Below the pieces are notes generated by a model. The model saw only the letters and a program-made list of their open reading frames with translations. It did not search any database and was not told the DNA's origin. DNA of 64,000 bases from Datisca glomerata (lineage: Eukaryota > Streptophyta > Magnoliopsida > Cucurbitales > Datiscaceae), in assembly GCA_003255025.1 (NCBI GenBank), contig QANY01008739.1, positions 124,001 through 188,000 of the forward strand, given 5' to 3'. A program made the position numbers and the translations under genes. This document shows, in pieces, positions 56,545 through 64,000 of this stretch. Each line of letters opens with the position of its first letter. The stretch's first letter is position 1.

Positions 56545-56970
56545 CTCTCAATGAAAGCACCAAAGTGTAAATGATTTTTTCAGTAAAGAAAGAATCTATT
56601 AGGAATGAAAGCAAAATAAAGACGAGAGAGAGACTAAGAGAATAAGAACTCAAAAGATTTGATTGATTTCTTTAGACTATACATGTTTCTATTTATACAT
56701 GAATATTACAATTAAAACATAATTTATCCTCCTATTCTGTAGTAAATAATAATGAATTGATGAACGTCTTGGGGAATATTCCCTTCAAAGATCCCCTTTA
56801 TAACCGCTTGGTTGATCCTACGGTTTATATTTCACCTGTTCCTCAATTGATTATTCGGTCTAGATTTTATCGTGTATTATGTGGGATTTTGACTATTTAA
56901 AGGCGAGTTTGAGAAAGCTTCTCTCTAAAAATATTTTTATATATTAAAAATACTATATTGAAATCACAGT
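56545..56970 (-). repeat. 5' LTR (and leader junction) of the gypsy element, outer limit uncertain
   Basis: On the - strand, CATTTACA (ending at 56,566) is followed by CTTTGGTGCTTTCATTGAGAG (56,545-56,565), the LTR-leader junction also seen at 38,712. TATAAATA lies at 56,690-56,697 (- strand), then a CT-rich part. The far end may be near 56,969 (TGTGATTTCAATATAG on the - strand), but no second copy exists in the window to confirm it. Confidence 0.55.
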
Positions 56971-57838
56971 TATTTAACATGTGATTTTCTTTTAAGCACT
57001 ATTTTTAAGACTATAAGCACTTTATGAAGAAGCATTTTAATTATGAAAAGCTTATTAAGAATTGCTTCTATACGTAAATAATATTTTATGTAGTAGGCTT
57101 CAAACTGAACTTTTTCACAATAATTATTAGATGCAATAATGTTTTCATGTGTTCCTAAAAGTGCCTTTTCAGAAGTATTGTCAAACATACCCTAAAGTTT
57201 ATTATATTTATGTAAAGATGTTATTTTCAAGAAGCCCCATGCTTTTTTAAAGAGGCCTCTCAGCATAAAGAAATATGTACAACGTTAATATAAAAGCCTT
57301 CAAACTATTCACTCATTCTCTAAAGTATTACGCAAATAATTTTTAATCGTATAAAAGCATGCACTTTTGAACACAAAGCATGCAGTTCCAAACATAGCCC
57401 GCAATAGTTTTGGTACGTCATGTGTAGTCGTCGTATCCATACTTTAAAAATAAATAATTATAATTATTTGAAGCTGATGAAGATATTGAATATTAACAGC
57501 ATGAGAAGTGTTGGTTTCTTTTATTTTTGTTGAAATTTAAAGGATATTCCAACGGGTAATATGTTATCAAAATGATACTCAAGCTTAAACCATTTTAAAT
57601 AATCATATATTAAAGGAACATGAACAATAAATATTAAAGCTTTTGACTCTCAAGTCTCAACTGATTATCAATATTTTGTATTTGAATAATTGAAGAAAAC
57701 CTGTCATTTGCTTATCAGTGTAAGTGTTAATTACTCTTACTAATTTATAGTATATTCCATTTATACCTATAATCATTTTCGTCTTATCTATAATTTTATT
57801 TAATTAGAGTGCACAAATCTTAATTAGTTCTTGTAGAA
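56971..57838. other. AT-rich intergenic DNA, no gene seen
   Basis: Only short frames; nothing recognisable on either strand. Confidence 0.5.
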
Positions 57839-57935
57839 ACTGACAAGAAAGTGTTTTGCAATTTTTTAATCAAAACATATTGCATTAATAGAGAAAAGAA
57901 AAGAGAAGACAATTAAGGAGGCATTCTGCTAGCTG

Positions 57936-60422
57936 CACTACAAGAAAATGGAGGTACGGCAACGGTTGATGCAACCGCCGTCGAGAAAAACCGGTGAAAG
58001 TCATTGGCGGCGGGTTTTTATAATCGTCGATAAAAGTTTATCTTTTGCGGCAGTTTTTACATAACCGTCACAAAATGTTGACTTTTCCCGGGGGTTAGTA
58101 AATCACCTGAAAAAGGTATCAAAATATTATTATATTAAACATCGCCATTTTGCTTTCGTTTTGAAAGCTAAATGATGCCGTCTGGGATTAGGGGTTATTT
58201 TACCCCTAACACCCACGAGAGATCTACCATTGACATACCCTCTCTCTCTCTTCGAAATCCCTTTCGTCGACAGCTATCTCCGTCGAGTTCTCACGCACAC
58301 TCTCTCGGTGAAGCTCTCTCTTAGCTCTTTCTTTCTCACATCTCGTGGAAGCTCTTTGAGCAAGCTTTCTCTTAACTCTTTCAACTCTCTCTCTCTCTCT
58401 CATAACTCGTTCTTTCAGATCTCTGTTGTAGCTTCTCCAACGCAGCTCTCTCTCAACTTTCTCTCTCATCTCTATCTCGAGGTATCACATCTTTTTCTCT
58501 TTCAGCAATGTCATCCGGCTTCCTCCCACTTCGATTTCTACTGCATCAGAGTTAAGGTTTTTTCTTGCGAGGTGTGTTTTGATATGAAATTCATCTCTAA
58601 TTGTTGTGAGGTTTTTCCTATTTTTTAAGGTTCCATTATATTTTTTAAGGTTTCATTATGTTTTTCCTCGTCTTAGCACAGTAATGTCTAAACAATTTGG
58701 AGGCAAACAAGGCATCAATCCACATTTAGATTGGTGTTTGACATGCTTTGGGCTAATGGATGGTTAATTAGGTAATAATGTTGATTGTTCCTATGAGTTT
58801 TATTATCGAAACGGAACTTGAAAACTTTGAAGGGAGTCATGGGTACTCAATTATTTTGAAAACTTGTGGCATCTTGATGTTAAATTTGTGGCATCTTGAT
58901 GTATCTGTATGCTCTCCTATATATGGCTGACTAATCTCTACGTTTTTAGATTCTTCAAATCATCGAGTTTGATTTGAGGATATTGTGAATTTCTAATTTT
59001 CGTTTCCTACATTATCAAAAGTTTAAGGTGAATTTCTTATCAAGGTAAGTGCTAATATCAGATACCTCTCTACTTGGTCCAATTTTTTTAAGGCTCCTAC
59101 CTCTGATGATTTAGGTGGGGAGTCATCATGTTTATATTTCATCCATAATTTATGACTAGATTGTCTTTTCAATCAGTGCTAGAAGTTTGAAACTTGTATT
59201 CTGCTTGGTAGAATCAATTATTGATGTTATTAGGTGTTTTTGCTGGAGAAAAGCTTTGGGGCAAAAAACAAGATGTTTCTAGAGGAAGCCCTTTTGGTAT
59301 AGTACTCATAATGTGAATTTTATGTTTCTAGTCAAAAGTTTATGAGCTTTAAGTAACCTAATTCCTCATAAAAATGTTTTGACAGGTGATTCGATGAGTA
59401 TTCTTTTTACTATTGTAACTTTTCAAGCAATCTATGATTCTGCATAACCATATATGATTCTAAGTTAAACTTCATATTACTATTTGATGCCTTTTTCTAT
59501 TACCTTATGTACTAGTAGCTTGGTTCTAAATCCGAGCTTATCTCACCATCATGTATATCAACTTTTGATATGTTATGTCAAGTAACCCTAATATTTAATT
59601 GAAATTGCTTTTACTGCTTGACCTTGTATTTTGCCACTAGCCTTCTTGTTGTAGGCAATATTAATATATTGTTTGTTTTCCCAAGTATGTTGTCTCTTAT
59701 TGCAAATGGTGCTAAGTGTCTAGAAACATTGATTATGAAATCTAGTAGAACTCAAAAAGATGAAGAGGTTATCCGGGTCAACATTTTCACTTCATGCCAT
59801 TCTCGCACAACACGCTATTTGTTCATAAATAATGCGTGATGTGCTTATTCAACTCAACTACACAAAAATCTCAGCAACATAATCGAGTGTTGACTGATGA
59901 CAGGGGTATGATAGAGGTATCCATTTTTCTTTTTATGTGCAAAATATTATTAGCTTGGTATATGCTTTGGCCTGAGAATAAGATGACTGGGTCATTTAAA
60001 TATTCCATTCGGTTTCTTTGTTTTTTTATTTGTAAATTCTATTTTTTTACTACTAAAGTGTTTTATGAAACATTTATAAATGAGAGTTCTTTTTTCTTGA
60101 CAGTTCTAGAAGCACTCTTAATAACATTTTTGATTTATAGGTTGAATCGAAGCTCAGAGAAATGAGTTTTAGACTGGAACAACAATTGGCAAAAGCACAA
60201 ACAGCAAGTTATCATTTTTTTTTTAAAATATGATAACTTTAGCCGCGGTTCTGTAAACCGCCATAATTTTTTTGACATCATTGCACTTTTGCTGGAGGTT
60301 ATAACCGCCGGTATTGGTCCAACAAAATCGCCGCTCTATCAGACTATAACCGCGGTCCACCGATGGTTGAAAAACCGTCGCATAATCTTTTACCGTCGCA
60401 ATGGGTGAGTTTTCTTGTAGTG
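57936..60422. mobile_element. CACTA (En/Spm-like) element, both ends present, non-autonomous
   Basis: CACTACAAGAAAA (57,936-57,948) and its complement TTTTCTTGTAGTG (60,410-60,422) form exact 13-bp ends. The flanking trinucleotides are CTG and CTA, consistent with an eroded 3-bp duplication. Subterminal regions (57,950-58,080; 60,240-60,405) carry many short inverted GCGG/CCGC words such as GGTTGATGCAACCGCC and CCGCGGTCC. The interior has a CT-rich leader-like block (58,230-58,490), T-rich intron-like sequence, and near 60,140-60,210 the phrase 'VESKLREMSFRLEQQLAKAQ', which resembles the C-terminus of plant En/Spm-type proteins. No complete transposase. Confidence 0.88.
58230..58640 (+). other. 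CT-rich leader-like block inside the CACTA element
   Basis: Dense CTCTCT sequence gives a 132-codon frame (58,230-58,628) of Ser, Leu and Phe that resembles no protein I know. The same kind of block occurs at 25,850-26,260 and 30,349-30,640. It is most likely a 5' untranslated leader, original or captured, rather than coding sequence. Confidence 0.4.
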
Positions 60423-62100
60423 CTACCTCTTACAATGAAATTTTCTCTTTGAATCATAACAACAATAGAACTAGACAAGTAGGAAACAAAATAATCTCTA
60501 CTCTGATCTAAGCTGTAATCAGATATAATATCAGCAATGGGATTTAATTCCTACTCACCCAATTAACTAAAAAAACTGATAAGATTGAGGTTGTTCCTCA
60601 CATCCAAGACTGTGTTTTTAAGCTTCCAATCAGGTATATGGATTTATTCAACACCCATTGAATAACCTTCTAAGCATCAAAATCAAACACTACACTAGGC
60701 AAAACATACTTTAACCGCAAACTTAATTGCTTCTTTAATGGCTAAAAGTTCAACCAATATAATAGAAGAGGCATAAATATGTTTAGCAGAAAGAGAAAGA
60801 ACAACTCCACTTGAATTTCTAGCCACTAGTCCAATACCACATGCTCTTTTAGAAACAACAAAAGATGCATCGCAGTTGCTTCACAATTCCCTAATCATGA
60901 GCAATTCAAGCAGTTGCTTCACAATTTCCTAATCATGAGCAATTCAAGCAGCAAATTCAATAACTAAACCAGAAGCTTGTGAAACCACATTCCCACTCAG
61001 AGTAGAAGTAGCATTTGCTTCTAAAAAATCAGATAATTCTTAGAAACAGTCATGATTATAAAAATAAGATCCACCTGCTTCTTCTAAAAATATACTTGTT
61101 TCTAGATTTCCAGATGGCCCATCACATGAAGCAAAATAGAGAGACACTATCCAAACCCCCATCAGGATGATGAAGTAACTCAGAATCACTATCTTGAGCC
61201 CAAGTACCAAAATCTATATCAAAGTTTGATATAATTTCAAATTCAAAGAAGAGCAGCCCCAAGTCTAAACACTCCACCTGCAACCAACTAAAGCATGGAG
61301 AACTGTTTCTTCTCTAGAGCAGCAAATAAGACAAAAAATGGGAGAAATTGATCCTTCTCTTAATTAGAACTTGCTTCACAGGCAAATAATTTTGAACTGG
61401 CTTCCATAAGAAGATTTTATTTTATGAGGAACCTTAACTATCCATAGTTTTTCAAAAACTTGCAATAATGACTACAATTAATGAAGAACCAGCCTCATTC
61501 CCACAAAATCGCTTCTCATGACTAGCATGGCAACAAGTCTTAACATAAAAATTTCCATCCTTATTAAATAGCCAGACAATACAATTAACTTTGACTGTTC
61601 TAGATAAGGAGACAGCTAAAATTTCGTTAACAATCATAGGAGGAAATAGGAAATTTATTTTACATGAGTCCCACCATGAATTAGATGTCAAGTCAGCTAC
61701 ACCTCTAAACTCATCATTACTATACATTCCCAAATTCTTGTAACCTGGAAGCCAGTATATTAGAGAAGGGAATCATTAAGGAAATATAAACTCTTCAACA
61801 ATCTAAATCAAAGAGATGATGAATTACGAAGAACATGTCAGGCCTGTTTACATAGAAGGGTAGCAATATATTCTTCAGGATCCTTGAATCCTAAACCACC
61901 AATATTCTTCTTGCTGGTGAGTTTCTGCCTAGAACACCGTCTGATGCCAACTTGATCATCTTTTTTTCCACCGGAACCCATTAATAGCAGCCTGCAGATT
62001 ACTACAAACTCTCTTAAAGGTTCCCATGACATAGGAAGGCAATGCTCGAGCAATAGATTTTAAGAGAACTACTTTCCCAACTACAGATAACGGATTAGAC

Positions 62101-62730
62101 TGTTGACGATATGTTCTACTAAGTCCAAACCGAGGACTGCTCTGTGGCCAAAGTCACCATGATGACTGAGACACCCTCCACGACCAGATCGATGGACATG
62201 ACCTCACCTATACTTACACTAACGAGGTCACGCAGATAACGAGATAATCTCAAACGTTATCAGAATAAGATATAATAATCAATCATACAAAGAAATGATT
62301 TTCCTGTCACGATAAGATATTTGCTACTCGAAATAGTCGATATCATTTTCTTGTCACGATAATATATAATAATCAGTTATACAAGAAAATGATAGACACG
62401 CATCAAATTTATCAGACAATCTCAATGGTTGTTAAAGTATGATAACCAAAATATCCTGATAAGATAATATTCTCTATGAATATCTTCATTCATTATCAGA
62501 ATAAGAAAGAAGATACACTGAATCTGAACGTTTCACTAATATAGAAAATCATTATTAATATATGATGATCCCCATTAAATGGTAATCAATTGTCCAGATT
62601 GCTAATATTATTTTAAACATTCTAGTGACATGATCGTCGGAATGCATTAGATAAGACACCATCTTAATGAATCACCGAGAGATGCATGACGGTACTTTCA
62701 ACGATCGATGCTGGTATATCTTTCTCATCA
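62101..62730 (+). repeat. 5' LTR of a gypsy-like element running off the window
   Basis: It begins TGTTGACGATATG exactly where the LINE reading is cut and ends CATCA at 62,730, giving TG...CA ends and 630 bp. Short internal repeats (TCTTGTCACGATAA(T/G)ATAT twice; 'CAATCATACAA', 'CAGTTATACAAG') are present. The partner LTR is beyond the window, so this rests on the ends, on the primer site that follows and on the interrupted LINE. Confidence 0.7.
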
Positions 62731-62733
62731 ATA

Positions 62734-62752
62734 GTTTGGCACCGTTTAGAAC
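62734..62752 (+). other. Primer-binding-site-like sequence
   Basis: GTTTGGCACCGTTTAGAAC, three bases after the LTR, resembles the TTTGGCGCCGT... sequence that follows LTRs of Tat/Athila-type gypsy elements. Confidence 0.5.
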
Positions 62753-63600
62753 GTAGATATCCCATTTTTCAATATCAATCACAACAAAAATATTCCACTG
62801 CCACGATCGTCAAAAGAACAGTGAAACAATCCATGTTTCCGAAGAAAAGAACGAGGAAGACGAAGCTGCCACCGTTGATCAACGCAAAGAAAGAGTAGCG
62901 GTGGAATCCACCATTGTAGAAGCCGGCGAGCCACGACCAGCCGTGAACACGCCGGTAACAACCAGCTCAGGGCGTCTTCAAGGTCGCCGGCGTCCTTTAC
63001 CGCCGAACCACTCACCCACGACGTCGTCAGACCTTTTTCAGATATACTTCAAATGGAGCGGGTTGAGGCTTCAAATCGTCCATAAAATGTTTCAGAGGAG
63101 GATTTCCGGAATTTTCAGACGATTTTCATTAGAAAAAGATCACCGGAGATGGCAACACGCGCTCCGACGGCGGCAGAAGTTATCCTTTACCCGATATTTC
63201 GATCGCCGGGTTAACTTACCCGGTTCTAACCCGCGGGTCCATTAAATGAGCCCAAGAAAGCTCACTAAAATGGCCCATGGGGAAGAGGAGAGAGCTTAGA
63301 AAGCCTAGCGCGCGGCCCAGCTTGTGCCAAACCTAGATCCGCTCCAGGTCCAGCTCAACCCTCCCATTGCAACCCATGGGTTGACCCGCGAATGTATCCG
63401 CGCCCAGAAACCCCCGGATTGACCCACGATCTGGAACATGACTCTTCGCCTCCCAGGCCTCACTTCTATGGCCTTTGTGCTTCTTAGAGACAAGCCCAAT
63501 GCATGCCCCATCCTTCAAATGGCATAATTATCTCCTCCAAGCCAATTTTGCCAAATCCTAAATGAACAAATATGGTGGAGCAAATACGGAGTAAATACAA
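62753..63600 (+). other. Leader or start of gag of the gypsy-like element; no recognised domain
   Basis: A GC-rich region (in contrast to its AT-rich flanks) with frames at 62,686-62,898 ('MFPKKRTRKTKLPPLINAKKE') and 62,901-63,245 (114 codons, Arg/Pro/Ser-rich). No retrotransposon domain is recognisable, but a basic, proline-rich start is common for such elements. From 63,250 there are no frames on the + strand. Confidence 0.35.
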
Positions 63601-63622
63601 CATTTAATAGAAGATTTATTTA

Positions 63623-63648
63623 CATTATTATTATTATTATTATTATTT
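63623..63648. repeat. (ATT)n microsatellite
   Basis: About eight ATT units. Confidence 0.9.
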
Positions 63649-63694
63649 TCTAATTAAAAATTCTCATTAATGAAGTTACGCTATTTGATGTGCT

Positions 63695-64000
63695 TTTAAT
63701 GACAAGAGAATAATATAATTATTTTCATAAATATTATTTAACATCTCGGACAAAAGAAATTTCAAGATTCGGATGCGGAACACACAGCTCGGATCTGGAT
63801 TATTTTAAATTTTTATCCACTCAAAATCAAGAGTCACGTCGATGATTTCCATTAAAATTTTGAGGAGAGTAATGCAATTATTTTCATAAAAATTATTTAA
63901 CATCTTGGATTAAAAGACGCAGACCACACAACTCGGTCTGCATTATTTTAAATTTTTATCCACTCAAAATCAAGAGTCACGTTGATGATCTTCATTAAAT
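63695..64000. repeat. ~155-bp tandem duplication at the window edge
   Basis: 'AATTATTTTCATAAA(T/A)ATTATT' with 'TTTTTATCCACTCAAAATC' and 'AAGAGTCACGT(C/T)GATGAT' occurs twice (about 63,705-63,860 and 63,861-64,000). It may continue beyond the window. Confidence 0.85.

Larger units (their letters stand above)
57839..62100 (-). mobile_element. L1-type LINE (3' part), interrupted by a CACTA element
   Basis: From right to left on the - strand: 'LSVVGKVVLLKSIARALPSYVMGTFK' (about 62,020-62,100), 'INGFRWKK', 'QKLTSKKNIGGLGFKDPEEY' (61,860-61,925), a zinc-binding-like C-LF-C...H-ALVG-C (about 61,280-61,335), and an RNase H domain 'CGIGLVARNSSGVVLSLSA' with 'ELLAIKEAIKFAV' (60,708-60,850). These are the end of RT and the C-terminal domains in LINE order. 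The 3' tail is probably the A/T-rich block at 57,840-57,930, displaced by the CACTA insertion. The right end was cut by the LTR element at 62,101. A 38-bp tandem duplication lies at 60,874-60,950. All frames are broken. Confidence 0.75.

Noticed and set aside
58230..58628. 132-residue Ser/Leu-rich frame
   Set aside because: CT-rich leader-like DNA within a CACTA element; opposite strand equally open.
62901..63245. 114-residue frame as a host gene
   Set aside because: It lies just behind an LTR and primer-site-like sequence and has no recognised domain; more likely retrotransposon leader or gag.

Overview
The window is nuclear DNA of a eudicot plant. It is AT-rich, packed with layered transposable elements, and holds two host genes that look intact. 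The gene evidence is a 10-exon mitochondrial-type ribosomal protein uL1 gene (13,700-17,724, + strand) with GT-AG introns and a plant telo-box upstream, and an intronless SAUR (small auxin-up RNA) gene (36,913-37,299, - strand). Everything else that is recognisable is mobile-element or tandem-repeat DNA, mostly broken.

Layout. 1-2.4 kb: arrays and a protease remnant of a Ty3/gypsy element (- strand). 2.4-2.8 kb: AT-rich DNA ending in a Helitron-like 3' terminus. 2.9-9.6 kb: a dead Ty1/copia element with both LTRs, its integrase partly deleted, invaded by a PIF/Harbinger-like element that itself holds an 8-bp-TSD MITE; part of the invader was later duplicated in tandem. 9.6-12.2 kb: a LINE scrap and a second broken copia element. 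12.2-13.4 kb: MITE-like AT-rich repeats. 13.4-17.8 kb: the uL1m gene, with a MITE flanked by a perfect 8-bp duplication in intron 8. 19.3-22.8 kb: a possible hAT-like unit carrying an internally deleted LINE. 23.6-24.4 kb: a further MITE. 25.4-29.7 kb: remnants of a short 'TTTGGTGAACC' repeat split by a CACTA-like element. 30-32.2 kb: CT-rich duplicated non-coding DNA. 32.3-36.3 kb: a repeat locus made of a ~17-bp minisatellite, a 20-bp repeat with an inverted partner, and two arrays of one repeat family in opposite orientation around a 245-bp palindrome. 36.9-37.4 kb: the SAUR gene. 38.2-48.4 kb: LTR-like ends and a succession of unrelated tandem arrays with no gag or pol. 48.5-57 kb: a degenerate Ty3/gypsy element on the - strand (gag, protease, RT, RNase H, integrase in order) with an opposite-strand coding remnant beyond pol, as described for Tat-lineage elements. 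57.8-62.1 kb: a - strand LINE into which a CACTA element (57,936-60,422) and another LTR element (from 62,101, running off the window) inserted.

The two host genes are unrelated in function and only share the neighbourhood. The most unusual structure is the 33.5-36.3 kb foldback locus. Its inverted arrays could form a very long hairpin RNA, and dispersed pieces of the same repeat lie on both sides of the CACTA-like element at 25.4-29.7 kb. Pseudogene and element calls rest on short motifs read by eye; no similarity search was possible.
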